Shown here one piece after another: positions 45,812 to 55,224 of a stretch of DNA of 64,000 nucleotides. The stretch lies in NCBI RefSeq assembly GCF_000632225.1, contig NZ_JFYV01000053.1:62001-126000 (forward strand), written 5' to 3'. The DNA comes from Sphingomonas sp. RIT328 (GTDB lineage Bacteria > Pseudomonadota > Alphaproteobacteria > Sphingomonadales > Sphingomonadaceae). Made by a program: the position numbers and the translations under genes. Under the pieces are notes generated by a model. It saw only the letters and a program-made list of their open reading frames with translations, ran no database searches and was not told the origin of the DNA. Numbering within the stretch: the stretch's first letter is position 1; the number at the start of each line of letters is the position of its first letter.

Positions 45812-46630
45812 ATGCTGCTGATCTTCGGCCTCGGTTACACCGCCACGCGGATTGCCGCGGCATGGCCCGGCGCCAGCGTCGGGACGACGCGCGACGGTCG
45901 CGACGGCACGTTGCGCTTCGACGATGCGGCGGCGGTGCAGGCGGCGATCGGCGCGGCGACGCATATCCTCTCCTCGGTGCCCCCGGCGGACGAGGTCGAT
46001 CCGGTGCTGAGCCGATATGGCGAGGCGCTCGGCAGGCGCTGGCTCGGTTACCTGTCCTCGACCGGCGTCTATGGCGATGCGGCGGGGGCTTGGGTGGACG
46101 AACAGGCGCCGACCGGGCGCGGGCGGCGAACGGCGCGCGCCGCCGCCGATGCGGCGTGGCTGGCGCGCGGCGCCCGCGTGCTGCGGCTGCCCGGCATCTA
46201 CGGTCCGGGGCGCTCGCCGCTCGATCGCGTCGCCGGCGGCAAGGCGCATCGCATCGGCCCCGCCGATCAGGTGTTCAGCCGCGTCCATGTCGACGATATC
46301 GTCAGCGGCGTGCTTGCCGCACGCGACGCGCCGGCCGGGGCCTACAATCTCGCCGACGACCGGCCGTGCGCGCAGGATGACGTCGTGACCTTCGCCGCGC
46401 GGTTGCTCGGCCTGCCGCCGCCGCCGCTGGTCGCGCTCGACACGCTGTCACCGATGGCGCGCGGCTTCTATGCAGAGAACCGCCGCGTCGCCAACGGCAA
46501 GGCGAAGCGCGTGCTCGGCTGGCAGCCGGCCTATCCCGATTATCGGTTCGGCCTGCGCGCCCTCAATGCGATGACCAGCCCGATCGCGGCGAGCACGCCC
46601 CCCGCCGCGGCGAGCAGCGACCAACGATAG
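45812..46630 (+). CDS. NAD(P)-binding SDR/epimerase-like protein (YeeZ-like)
   Basis: 272 residues from the ATG at 45812, RBS ATGGAGG. Rossmann GLGYTA near the N-terminus, YLSSTGVYGD with the S-Y active-site area, RLPGIYGPGRS and RVHVDDI, typical of extended SDR proteins of the YeeZ group. The substrate is unknown. The last 91 bp overlap the convergent DMT permease gene. Confidence 0.85.
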   Translation: MLLIFGLGYTATRIAAAWPGASVGTTRDGRDGTLRFDDAAAVQAAIGAATHILSSVPPADEVDPVLSRYGEALGRRWLGYLSSTGVYGDAAGAWVDEQAPTGRGRRTARAAADAAWLARGARVLRLPGIYGPGRSPLDRVAGGKAHRIGPADQVFSRVHVDDIVSGVLAARDAPAGAYNLADDRPCAQDDVVTFAARLLGLPPPPLVALDTLSPMARGFYAENRRVANGKAKRVLGWQPAYPDYRFGLRALNAMTSPIAASTPPAAASSDQR

Positions 46631-47454
46631 CCTTCGAACAGCGTCGACAGCAGCATCGCGATCACCGGGACGATGACGCTCGAATAGGCCGCCTTGGCCG
46701 GGCCGATCTCGCGCAGGATGCGATAATAGAGCGGGAAGGCGATCGCCGAGCCGAACACCGCCAGATAGGCGATTCCCGCCCAATAGCCGGGCCGCGTCTC
46801 GATCACCGGCGGCCCGGTCAGCGTCCAGGCGACGAGACCGTCGACGATCGCGCCAATCAGCATCGACATCGCGAGCGTCGCCATCATCGGATAGCGTTTG
46901 GCGGTCTGCGTCGCCTGCAAGACGTTGGCGAGCGAGGCGGAGACGATCGCGACCGCGGTGAAGCCGATGCCGGCGAGCGTCGCCGCCGCGCCGGTCGGCC
47001 CCTCGCGCGCTTCGTGCAGGAACAGCAGCGCGATCCCCGCCATCGCCACCGCCGAGCCGGCGATCAGCTGGCCGCCCATCCGCTGGCCGAGGAAGAGCCG
47101 CGCGAATAGCGCATTCGGCACCAGCAGGATCGCAAACACCACCGCGACGAGCCCGGAGGTGATGTACTGTTCGGCGCGATAGACGAAGTTGAAGTTGAGG
47201 CAGAATTGCAGCACGCCGACCGCCGCGGCAAAGCCCCAGCCGCGGGCGTCGAGCGTCACCCGCTCGCCGCGCCACCATGCCACCATCGCCATCGCGACGC
47301 TCGCGGCGAGGAAACGATAGGTCACCGACCAGCCCGGCGGCACCACCGCGATCTGGTCGCGGATCACCAGCCACGTCGATCCCCAGATCAGCGTGACGAG
47401 GGCGAACGGCACCAGGATCGCCGCGCGCGTCGAGCGCGGCGGGGCCTGCGTCAC
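46540..47454 (-). CDS. EamA/DMT family permease
   Basis: 304 residues, about ten membrane helices in two EamA repeats (first half with LIWGSTWLVIRDQI, second with GWKP-like LAVFGSAIAFPLYYRILREIGP). Such transporters export amino acids, purines or other metabolites. It follows threonine aldolase with a 4-bp overlap, so an amino-acid substrate is conceivable. Convergent overlap of 91 bp with the SDR gene. Confidence 0.88.
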   Translation of the reverse strand: MTQAPPRSTRAAILVPFALVTLIWGSTWLVIRDQIAVVPPGWSVTYRFLAASVAMAMVAWWRGERVTLDARGWGFAAAVGVLQFCLNFNFVYRAEQYITSGLVAVVFAILLVPNALFARLFLGQRMGGQLIAGSAVAMAGIALLFLHEAREGPTGAAATLAGIGFTAVAIVSASLANVLQATQTAKRYPMMATLAMSMLIGAIVDGLVAWTLTGPPVIETRPGYWAGIAYLAVFGSAIAFPLYYRILREIGPAKAAYSSVIVPVIAMLLSTLFEGYRWSLLAAAGGVLAAIGLVIALRARRPNR

Positions 47455-48452
47455 AGCGCGGCGATCGCCGCGGCGAGCCGCGCGACCTGATCCGCCGGAC
47501 TGTCCCAGGCGGTGACCAGCCGGATCTCGCCCGCTGCCCAGTCATAGAAGTCGAAGCCCGCGGCGCGCAGCCGGGCGGCTTCCTCGGGCGTGGCGTGGAG
47601 GAACACCTCGTTCGCCTCGACCGGATGGACCAGCCGCGCCCCCGCCGCCGCGGCGAGCTCGGCGGCACGCGCATTGGCGGCGCGGCCGTTGTCGAGCCAC
47701 AGATCGTCCTCGAGCATCACCAGCACCTGCGCGGCAAGATAGCGGCCCTTGGAGAGCAGCAGCCCGGCGCGCTTGCGGCGGTACAGCGTCGCGGCGGCAA
47801 GCGAGGGGCGAAAGAAGACGAGCAGCTCGGCGCTCATCGCGCCGTTCTTGACGAAGCCGAAGCTCAGCGCGTCGACCCCCGCCTGCCACGTCACCGCGGC
47901 GGGCGAGCAGCCGAGCGTCGCCACCGCATTGGCGAAGCGCGCGCCGTCCATATGCAGGCCGAGGCCGCGGTCGCGCGCGAGCGCGCCGATCGCGGCGACC
48001 TCGTCGGGCGAATAGACGCGGCCATATTCGGTGGCGTTGGTGATCGAGATTGCATGCGGCTGGACGCGATGGACGTCGTTGGCGATGCCGTCGACCACCG
48101 CCGCGATGGCCGCCGGGGTAAGCTTGGCGCCCTCGCCGTCGGCAAGGTACAATTTGGCGCCGTGCGTGTAGAATTCGGGCGCGCCGCCCTCGTCATTCTG
48201 GATATGCGCGTCGCGATGGCAGACCACCGCGCCGTGCGGCGGGCAGAGCGCGGCGAGCGCGAGGCAGTTCGCCGCGGTGCCGGTCGGCACCCACAGCGCG
48301 GCGACCTCGGTACCGAACAGCTCGGACAGGCGCCCGTCGAGCGCGCGCGAGCGGGCGTCGCCGTCATAGGCGGTGTCGAGCGTGTCGGCGGCGGCGATCG
48401 CCGCCATCACCCGCGGGTGGACGGGGGCGGCATTGTCGGAAAAGAAGCGCAT
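47451..48452 (-). CDS. Low-specificity L-threonine aldolase
   Basis: 333 residues, fold type I PLP enzyme of the beta-eliminating lyase family. Landmarks are FFSDNAAPVHPRV, PTGTAANCLAL, DAHIQNDEGGA, LHMDGARFANA and the PLP lysine in FGFVKNGAMSAE. It cleaves L-threonine or allo-threonine to glycine and acetaldehyde. Its start is at 48452 and its stop overlaps the DMT permease start. Confidence 0.92.
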   Translation of the reverse strand: MRFFSDNAAPVHPRVMAAIAAADTLDTAYDGDARSRALDGRLSELFGTEVAALWVPTGTAANCLALAALCPPHGAVVCHRDAHIQNDEGGAPEFYTHGAKLYLADGEGAKLTPAAIAAVVDGIANDVHRVQPHAISITNATEYGRVYSPDEVAAIGALARDRGLGLHMDGARFANAVATLGCSPAAVTWQAGVDALSFGFVKNGAMSAELLVFFRPSLAAATLYRRKRAGLLLSKGRYLAAQVLVMLEDDLWLDNGRAANARAAELAAAAGARLVHPVEANEVFLHATPEEAARLRAAGFDFYDWAAGEIRLVTAWDSPADQVARLAAAIAAL

Positions 48453-48502
48453 CGCCCAGGGTCTTGCGGCGCGGCGCCGTCACCGTCAACCGCCGCGACT
48501 GC

Positions 48503-48793
48503 TCACCCCATCCGTTCGGTGAGGACGATCTCGCCCTCCACCTCGATATCCTCGTCGCCGTCGAGATCGGCATCCTCGGGCATGTCGAATTCGGCGCTCC
48601 AGTCGTAGATCTTGGCGGCGCCGCCCTCGACCCAGACGCGCACCGCGCCGCTGGTGATCTCGCCGCCCATCGCGCCGACGAAATCGGTGACCAGCGCATC
48701 GGCGGCGCTTTCGTGATCGGTCACGCCGGGGATGCTCGCGGCGGCGATCTCCTCGTCCATCTCGATGATCTGCGCCCAGAATCGTTTTGCCAT
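48503..48793 (-). CDS. Hypothetical acidic protein
   Basis: 96 residues, strongly acidic, no signal or membrane segment. It contains WVEGGAAKIYDW and DADLDGDEDIEVEGE. It resembles small conserved proteins of sphingomonads, but no family is confidently recognised. It lies 58 bp upstream of the SleB-like gene's stop region, on the same strand. Confidence 0.7.
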   Translation of the reverse strand: MAKRFWAQIIEMDEEIAAASIPGVTDHESAADALVTDFVGAMGGEITSGAVRVWVEGGAAKIYDWSAEFDMPEDADLDGDEDIEVEGEIVLTERMG

Positions 48794-48851
48794 GTCGCTG
48801 TTCCTGAAAGTGTCGGAGCCTGTTGCCAGATCGGCGGCGAAAAGGCTTCGG

Positions 48852-49508
48852 TTAATGCCGCACGTAGAACAGATGCGAGCGGACCCGCGCGACCTTGACC
48901 AACGTGTCGCGCCAATAGGGCACCATCCAGTCGGTATGGTAGTGCGTCGCGCGGCCGACCGGCGCGAACACCCGGCCGCGCAGCGCCGCCCGCGCCGCCC
49001 GCCGCGCCGCGCCCCAGCCGAGGTGGATCGGCCGGCGTGCGATCGAGCCGTCGCAGGTGAAGGAGAATTGACAGCCGGTGACGCGATCCGAACCCTGATA
49101 GACGACGCCGCAGATCGTCTTGGGGAAACCCGGCGCGCGGACGCGATTGAGGATCACCTGGATCACCGCCTGCTGGCCGCGGGCGTCGTCGCCCGCCTCG
49201 TAGAGCGCGGCGGTGGCGAGGCATTCGGCGGCCTGTTCGCGCGCCGCCGCGCCGCCCTGGAAGCGATAGGGCAGGGCGCGCAGCCGGCGGCTGGCGTCGA
49301 TCGGCACCGCGGCGTTGGAGGCCCGCGCCTCCGCCATGGTGAGCGGCCTTGCGGTGCGCGGCGCCGGCGGCGCGGCGAACGGCCACGGCCCGATCGAGCC
49401 GGCGACGACCGCCACCACCGCGACGACGCCGAGCAGCAGCAGCCAGCGTTCGCTCGTCAGGTCCTGACGGCGCCGCCGGGCGCGGGAAGGGGAGCGTCGC
49501 TGCGCCAT
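48852..49508 (-). CDS. Cell wall hydrolase, SleB/CwlJ type
   Basis: 218 residues. One N-terminal membrane helix (WLLLLGVVAVVAVVAG) follows an Arg-rich cytoplasmic start, then a Hydrolase_2 domain: CLATAALYEAGDD, QAVIQVILNRV, CGVVYQGSDRVTGCQFSF and a late THYHTDW. In Bacillus the family cleaves spore cortex; in Gram-negatives it is a lytic transglycosylase-like envelope enzyme. It lies next to the second class A PBP (same strand, 43 bp). Confidence 0.9.
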   Translation of the reverse strand: MAQRRSPSRARRRRQDLTSERWLLLLGVVAVVAVVAGSIGPWPFAAPPAPRTARPLTMAEARASNAAVPIDASRRLRALPYRFQGGAAAREQAAECLATAALYEAGDDARGQQAVIQVILNRVRAPGFPKTICGVVYQGSDRVTGCQFSFTCDGSIARRPIHLGWGAARRAARAALRGRVFAPVGRATHYHTDWMVPYWRDTLVKVARVRSHLFYVRH

Positions 49509-49551
49509 CGTGGCATCCGTCTAGCGCAGCCGCGGCGGCGATGGCAGGGCG

Positions 49552-51687
49552 CTACTCCTCGCCGTCATCCTCTCCGCGCCGATCGCGCGGCGGCGGGGCG
49601 TCGGGCGGCGGCGGACCGCGATCGCGGCTGGGCGCGATGCTGATGCTGCCGTCGCGGCCGAGCTTCATCTGCATGCCGAGCCCGTCGATCGTCCCCTCCG
49701 GAATCGGCAGATCGCCGATCGGCGCCTCGATCCCCTCCTCGGGGCCGACCACCGCATCGGGGTCCATCGCATTCTCCTCGACCACCACCGGCGTCACCAC
49801 CGGCGCGATGTTGAGCGCGGAGACCATGAACTGGCGCCACATCTGCGCGGGGATGCCGCCACCGTGCAGCCCGGCATTGGGCGAGCTGTCGTCGTTGCCG
49901 ACCCAGACGCCGACGACCAGATCGCCGGCGAAGCCGATGAACCAGGCGTCGCGGCTCTGCTGCGACGTCCCCGTCTTGCCATAGGCGGGCAGCGTCAGCA
50001 CCGCGGCGCGGCCGGTGCCGCGCAGCGACGCGCCGAGCAGGTCGAGCATATGGTCGCGGATGCCGTCGGGCATGCGGCGCGGGCCGCCGGTCAGCGATTG
50101 CAGCCAGCTCTTGCTCGCGCCGCTGTCCTCCAGCCCGCGCGGATGGACCGGATAGCTGCCGTTGGCGACCGCGGCGTAGGCGGCGGTGAGTTCGAGCAGC
50201 GAGACCTCGGCGGTGCCGAGCCCGATCGTCGCCTCATTGGGGATCGGCGTCGAGATGCCGAGGTCGCGCGCCGCCTTGATGACGTTGCGCACGCCGACCT
50301 CCTGCGTCAGCCGCGCCGCGACGACGTTGCTCGACCGGGCGAAGGCGCGGCGCAGCGGGATCTGGCCGAGATAGCGGTTGTCGTCGTTCTTGGGCTTCCA
50401 GCCGGCGATCTCGACGCGGCTGTCGTCGGCCATCGTGTCGGGGGTCATGCCGGCGCGCATCGCGGCGAGATAGACGAACAGCTTGAAGGTCGAGCCCGGC
50501 TGGCGGCGCGCCTGCGTGGCGCGATTGAACGGGCTCTTCGCGTAGTTCTTGCCGCCGACCATCGCGACGACGCGGCCGTCCCGCCGCATCGCGACGATCG
50601 CCACCTGCGCCTGCCGCAGCCCGGCCTGGCGGACGACGCGCTCGGCGGTGTTCTGCAGGCGGCGGTCGAGCGTCGTCTTGACCGTCGCCTCGGTCTTGAT
50701 CTCGCCGGCCTGGTCGCGCGCGTCGGGCAGCACCCAGTCGGCGAAATAGGTACCGCTCGGCAATTGCTCCGGACGACTGGCGAGGACGCGTTGCGGCTCG
50801 ACGCCCGCGGCTTCCGCCTTGGTGATGAAGCCGGCGTCGGCCATCGCCTTGACCACCAGCATCTCGCGCTTGCGCGCGCCCTCGAGATTGCCGGTCGGCG
50901 CGAGCCGCGACGGCGCCTTGACGAGGCCGGCGAGCATCGCCGCCTGGCCGATGTTCATCTTGTCCGGCTCGCGCCCGAAGTAATGTTTCGACGCGGCGCG
51001 CAGGCCATAGACGTTGTCGCCGAAATAGACGTTCGACAGGTAGCGCGACAGGATCTCGTCCTTGCTCAGCCACGCTTCGAGCCAGAAGGAGATCATCACT
51101 TCGCGGATCTTGCGCGCGGCGGTGCGGTCCGAATCGAGGAAGGCGTTCTTGGCGAGCTGCTGGGTGATCGTGCTGCCGCCCTCGCGCACCCCGCCCGAGC
51201 CGACGTTGTGGACGAAGGCGCGCAGGATGCCGCGCGGGTCGATCCCCCAATGCGAGCGGAAGCGGCGGTCCTCGATCGCCAGGAAGGCGTCGGTGACATG
51301 CGCGGGCAGCTTCGCCGCATCGACCGGCGCGCCGATGATCGCGCCGCGCCGCGCAATCGGCGTGCCGTCGTCGGCGGTGAGCGTGATCGACGGCGGCGTC
51401 GGCGGTTGCAGCGACTTGCTGAGCGGCGCGGTGATCGCCAGCCAGCCGATCGCGATGACGAGCAGGATGATGCCGACGCCGAGGCCGCGGACGATCCAGC
51501 GGCCGAGGTTGCGCGGCCGGCGCGGCGGCGGCGGCTCGCCCGCCGGATCGCCCGGCGCGACGAAATCGTCGAAACGCCCGGAGAAGCGCGCGTCGTGCGG
51601 GCGGTCATCGTCGAGCAGATAGCGTTGGCCGATCGCGCTGCGGCGGGTAGAGTCTTGGCGCATCGGCTCGTCCCAGCGGTCGGCCAT
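49552..51687 (-). CDS. Class A penicillin-binding protein (second copy)
   Basis: 711 residues. Cytoplasmic N-terminus of about 65 residues, one membrane helix (LGVGIILLVIAIGWLAI), GT51 domain (EDRRFRSHWGID, STITQQLAKNAF), then transpeptidase with SxxK (GSTFKLF), SxN (SSNV) and KTGT. The C-terminal tail is acidic and Pro-rich. It lies just upstream of the SleB-like hydrolase on the same strand, so wall synthesis and cutting may be coordinated. A paralogue is at 10304-12469. Confidence 0.93.
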   Translation of the reverse strand: MADRWDEPMRQDSTRRSAIGQRYLLDDDRPHDARFSGRFDDFVAPGDPAGEPPPPRRPRNLGRWIVRGLGVGIILLVIAIGWLAITAPLSKSLQPPTPPSITLTADDGTPIARRGAIIGAPVDAAKLPAHVTDAFLAIEDRRFRSHWGIDPRGILRAFVHNVGSGGVREGGSTITQQLAKNAFLDSDRTAARKIREVMISFWLEAWLSKDEILSRYLSNVYFGDNVYGLRAASKHYFGREPDKMNIGQAAMLAGLVKAPSRLAPTGNLEGARKREMLVVKAMADAGFITKAEAAGVEPQRVLASRPEQLPSGTYFADWVLPDARDQAGEIKTEATVKTTLDRRLQNTAERVVRQAGLRQAQVAIVAMRRDGRVVAMVGGKNYAKSPFNRATQARRQPGSTFKLFVYLAAMRAGMTPDTMADDSRVEIAGWKPKNDDNRYLGQIPLRRAFARSSNVVAARLTQEVGVRNVIKAARDLGISTPIPNEATIGLGTAEVSLLELTAAYAAVANGSYPVHPRGLEDSGASKSWLQSLTGGPRRMPDGIRDHMLDLLGASLRGTGRAAVLTLPAYGKTGTSQQSRDAWFIGFAGDLVVGVWVGNDDSSPNAGLHGGGIPAQMWRQFMVSALNIAPVVTPVVVEENAMDPDAVVGPEEGIEAPIGDLPIPEGTIDGLGMQMKLGRDGSISIAPSRDRGPPPPDAPPPRDRRGEDDGEE

Positions 51688-51793
51688 GAGGTGTATTACT
51701 ATCCTAAAGCGGCGGTGGCAAGCGCGGGGCGGATCGGGCGGAGCGGTCTACCTTGGCTGGCGCCGTCCGTCGAGCCGCGCTATCGCAGCGGCC

Positions 51794-52387
51794 ATGGTCG
51801 ATTCCGCCTCCTCTCCGCTCGTCGTCGGCATCGGCGGTACCATCGGCGGCGTCTCGTCGACCGAGCGCGCGTTGCGCATCGCGCTCGATGCCGCCGAGCG
51901 CGAAGGCTTCCGCACGCGGATGTTCGGGGGCGCCGACATGGCGCGGCTGCCGCTCTACGACCCGCGCGCGACGCAGCGCACCGCCGACGAGGAGGCGTTC
52001 GTTGATGCGGTGCGGCAGGCATCGGCGGTGATCATCGCCAGCCCGGGCTATCACGGCAGCATCTCGGGCGTGGTCAAGAACGCGCTCGACCTGCTCGAGG
52101 AGACCGCCCGGGACGCGCGGCCGTATCTCGCCGACATGCCGGTCGGGCTGATTGCCACCGCTTATGGCTGGCAGGCGACCGGATCGACGATCGCGGCGCT
52201 GCGCTCGATCGTCCACGCGCTGCGCGGCTGGCCGACGCCGTTCGCCGCGGCGATCAACACACAGGTCACCAAGTTCGACGCCGAGGGCGGCGCCAGCGAC
52301 CCCGCGGTGGTCGAGCAGCTCGGCCTGATCGGCCGGCAGGTGGCGCGCTTCGCACCGCTCGCGGCGGGCGAAGTCGTCGGCATGTGA
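51794..52387 (+). CDS. NADPH-dependent FMN reductase family protein
   Basis: 197 residues from the ATG at 51794. Flavodoxin-like fold with GIGGTIGGVSSTERAL (FMN phosphate loop), IIASPGYHGSISGVVKNALD and LIATAYGW. Members reduce FMN, quinones, azo dyes or chromate. No operon partner. The start is 106 bp from the divergent PBP gene. Confidence 0.88.
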   Translation: MVDSASSPLVVGIGGTIGGVSSTERALRIALDAAEREGFRTRMFGGADMARLPLYDPRATQRTADEEAFVDAVRQASAVIIASPGYHGSISGVVKNALDLLEETARDARPYLADMPVGLIATAYGWQATGSTIAALRSIVHALRGWPTPFAAAINTQVTKFDAEGGASDPAVVEQLGLIGRQVARFAPLAAGEVVGM

Positions 52388-52451
52388 CATCGGTCGGGCG
52401 AAGCATCGAGCCAGCGGCGAGCCGATACGCCGATGCCAGACCCTACTGACC

Positions 52452-52538
52452 ACCCCGGCGGAGGCCGGGGCCCAGTTGGGACACGTTCGTTAGTCTTGAC
52501 AAAGATCCACCCAACTGGACCCCGGCCTGCGCCGGGTT
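52452..52538. repeat. Inverted repeat (CCCCGGC...GCCGGGG CAGTTGGG type)
   Basis: Left arm ACCCCGGCGGAGGCCGGGGC plus CCAGTTGGG (52452-52480); right arm CCCAACTGG plus ACCCCGGCCTGCGCCGGGTT (52510-52538), nearly complementary. Each arm also forms its own hairpin. This sequence is a common multicopy intergenic element in sphingomonads (general knowledge). The remaining part of the 270-bp gap shows no gene. Confidence 0.7.
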
Positions 52539-52657
52539 GGTGCGGTGAGGATGAGCGTCGACGTTCGCCACCGTCTCGATCCTACGGAAGCCTAGCGTCT
52601 CGGCAGCCGCAAGCCGGCGCGCGCGCCGATCGCCACGTCCCCGCCGGCCGACGCCCT

Positions 52658-53929
52658 TCAGGCGAACGCCGGCTCCGCCTCGACCAGCGTCCCCCCGAGC
52701 AGTCCCTGCCGCTTGGCGACGATCGTCGGGATCAGCGCCTGCCCCGCGACATTGACCGCGGTACGGCCCATGTCGAGGATCGGGTCGATCGCCAGCAGCA
52801 GCCCGGCGCCTTCGAGCGGCAGGCCGAGCGTCGACAGCGTCAGCGTCAGCATCACCAGCGCGCCGGTCAGCCCCGCGGTCGCCGCCGAGCCGAGCACCGA
52901 GACCAGCACGATCAGCAGATAATCGACCCCGTGCAGCGGGATGTTGTAATATTGCGCGACGAACAGCGCCGCCACCGCCGGATAGACCGCGGCGCAGCCG
53001 TCCATCTTGGTCGTCGCGGCGAACGGCACCGCAAAGGCGGCATAGCTGCGCGCGACGCCGAGCCGCTCGACCACCTGCTCGGTCACCGGCAGCGTCGCGA
53101 TCGACGAGCGCGAGACGAAGCCGAGCTGGATCGCCGGCCAGGCGGTGGCGAAGAACCGCCGCGGGCTGATCCCGTTGGCGAGCAGCAGCAGCGGATAGAC
53201 GACGCCGAGCACCAGCGCGAGGCCGAGGTAGATGGCGATCGCGAAGGTGCCGAGCGCCGACAGCGACTGCCAGCCGTAGCGGACGATCGCACTGCCGAGC
53301 AGCGCACCGGTGCCGATCGGGGTGAGGCGGACGACCCAGCGCAGGATGCGGCGGAAGATCGCCAGCGCCGAGGCGTTGAACGCGAGGAAGGGCGCGCCCG
53401 CCTCACCGCTGCGCACCGCGGCGACGCCGATCGCGATCGCGACGACGATCAGCTGGAGGACGTTGAACGACAGGCCGGTCTTCGCCACGCCGTCGGTGAG
53501 CCGGGTCGAGGCTTCGAGGCCGAAGATATTGGCGGGAACCAGGCCGCGCAGGAAATCGAGCCAAGATCCCGCGGTATCCGGCCGCACCGCCGCCGCGGCG
53601 CTGACCCCGGCATGCGCGCCCGGCTGGAGCAGGGTGCCGAGCGTCAGGCCGATGCTGACCGCGATCAGCGCCGATAGGCCGAACCACAGGAAGGTGCCGG
53701 CGACGAGCCGCGCGGCATTGTGCAGATCGCGCAACGCCGCGATCGACGCGACGATTGCGGTGAAGACGAGCGGCACGACCAGCGCTTTGAGCAACTGGAC
53801 GAAGATGTCGCCGACGATCTTCAGCCCCTCGGCGAGACCGGCCACGTCATAGCGGCGCGCGGCGAAGCCGAGCGCGAGGCCGATGGCCATGCCGATGAAA
53901 ACCTGCACACCGAACGGGGGGCGGGTCAT
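52658..53929 (-). CDS. Dicarboxylate/amino acid:cation symporter
   Basis: 423 residues from the ATG at 53929. DAACS family (GltP/DctA): eight-helix layout, re-entrant hairpin SRSSIATLPVTEQV, and NMDG-like TKMDGCAAVYP plus the GALVMLTLTLSTLGLPLEG tip. It imports C4-dicarboxylates or glutamate/aspartate with H+ or Na+. The open frame extends to 53980 (a possible earlier start). Confidence 0.9.
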   Translation of the reverse strand: MTRPPFGVQVFIGMAIGLALGFAARRYDVAGLAEGLKIVGDIFVQLLKALVVPLVFTAIVASIAALRDLHNAARLVAGTFLWFGLSALIAVSIGLTLGTLLQPGAHAGVSAAAAVRPDTAGSWLDFLRGLVPANIFGLEASTRLTDGVAKTGLSFNVLQLIVVAIAIGVAAVRSGEAGAPFLAFNASALAIFRRILRWVVRLTPIGTGALLGSAIVRYGWQSLSALGTFAIAIYLGLALVLGVVYPLLLLANGISPRRFFATAWPAIQLGFVSRSSIATLPVTEQVVERLGVARSYAAFAVPFAATTKMDGCAAVYPAVAALFVAQYYNIPLHGVDYLLIVLVSVLGSAATAGLTGALVMLTLTLSTLGLPLEGAGLLLAIDPILDMGRTAVNVAGQALIPTIVAKRQGLLGGTLVEAEPAFA

Positions 53930-54066
53930 TGCGCGAGCGTCCTGTTCATCGCGGGCATGTAGGGGTGGCGAAGGGCGCATGCGACGAAAGAATTGATCGT
54001 CGCGGGTAAAGGTAGGTTGGGGCGCCTGCGGGTGGAGCGCGGATGGAGGCGACCCCGTCGGTTGAG

Positions 54067-54759
54067 CTAGATACGGTCGCCGGGCCGCAGCGTCTCTTCC
54101 AGCACGCCGGCGGAGATCCGCGCGGGGCCGGCAAGACGGACGGGCTTGACGACCGCCTCATGGTCGCGCTGCGGCAGATAGGGCTGCAGCGGCCGCGGCA
54201 GCAGGATCGCATCGTCGCGCGCGCCCCGCATCAGCCCGTTGCCGAGCCGCTCGTAGAAGCGGCAGACGTCGCGCAATTCGGCGGGACCGGGGGCGAGGCG
54301 GTCGCCGAGCGGATAGCGGCGCAACGTCTCGCCCGCGGTGCCGCGCCAGCCGGCCGTCATCCCGTCGCCACCCGCTATGTCGGGGCGGCGGACCAGTCCG
54401 TTGCAATGGATCAGACAGGCGCTCGACCGGCCGAGCGCGAGCAGCCGCAGGCGGTCGGCACCCGCGGTCAGCGCAGGGCCGCCATAGTCGCGCAGCTTGT
54501 TGGCGGTATTGCGCTGCTCGCGATCGACTCTCTGCCCCGCCGAGCTGCCGAGCTCGTCGAGCAGCGTGTGGAGGAACCGGTCGAGTTCGCGCAGGCAATT
54601 GGCGACGAAGCGCGCCCGCGGTCGCGCCGCGGCGCCATCGGGCCAATGTCCTGCCAGCATCGGCCGGTCGGCGAGCGCGGCGAGGAAGGTCGCGCCCCGG
54701 GTCAGCGTGGCGTGCGCCGCCGCTGCCCCCTGCAGCGGCGCGGCACGAAGCGGCCTCAC
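54067..54759 (-). CDS. Conserved hypothetical protein
   Basis: 230 residues from a GTG that overlaps the previous gene's stop by 4 bp. Soluble and rich in helices (LRELDRFLHTLLDELGS, DVCRFYERLGNGL), with ALTAGADRLRLLALGRSSACLIHCNG in the middle. No domain was recognised. The overlap with the 76-residue gene suggests the two work together. Confidence 0.65.
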   Translation of the reverse strand: MRPLRAAPLQGAAAAHATLTRGATFLAALADRPMLAGHWPDGAAARPRARFVANCLRELDRFLHTLLDELGSSAGQRVDREQRNTANKLRDYGGPALTAGADRLRLLALGRSSACLIHCNGLVRRPDIAGGDGMTAGWRGTAGETLRRYPLGDRLAPGPAELRDVCRFYERLGNGLMRGARDDAILLPRPLQPYLPQRDHEAVVKPVRLAGPARISAGVLEETLRPGDRI

Positions 54760-54986
54760 GCCTGGGTGGCGACCGGATCGTCGGTTTCGGCGAGCACGCT
54801 GGCGGCGCGGGTCGCGGCGGCGCGCTGGTCGCGCATCGCCTCGGTGCGCTCGGCGCGGGCGGCCATCGCCTCCCATGAGCGGGCGGCGCGCTCGCACCGG
54901 TCGCGGACGTTGGCGAGATCGGCCTCAGAGGCGTTGCTGCGCTCCTGCACGGCCTGTTTGCGGAAGAATGTGGCGTCGCTCGACAT
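54756..54986 (-). CDS. Small helical conserved hypothetical protein
   Basis: 76 residues from the ATG at 54986. One long helical, probably coiled-coil stretch (RKQAVQERSNASEADLANVR, RAARSWEAMAARAERTE), no signal. It resembles small sphingomonad proteins annotated only as hypothetical. The next 238 bp upstream hold no gene. It overlaps the following gene (GTGA). Confidence 0.7.
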   Translation of the reverse strand: MSSDATFFRKQAVQERSNASEADLANVRDRCERAARSWEAMAARAERTEAMRDQRAAATRAASVLAETDDPVATQA

Positions 54987-55224
54987 CGGGTACCTCGTCA
55001 GCGGAAAGGAGAGGCAGGGAAGGGCGAGCGGCACGGCGTCAGGCCGGGTCGGTCCGTCGATATGCGACTGTTCGAGACACATAGATGGGGGCGGCACGGC
55101 CAGAAGGCAAGCCGCGCCGCCGGCGCCGGGCGGAGGGGGCCCGGCGACGACGGCGCGAAATACGCGCTTACTGGGTACGCCTTACCGGCGGCGGATCGCG
55201 ATACGCCCGACCCGCCGCGACTGT

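Noticed and set aside
49864..52005. 713-residue plus-strand frame opposite the second PBP
   Set aside because: Shadow of the PBP gene, which has all catalytic motifs.
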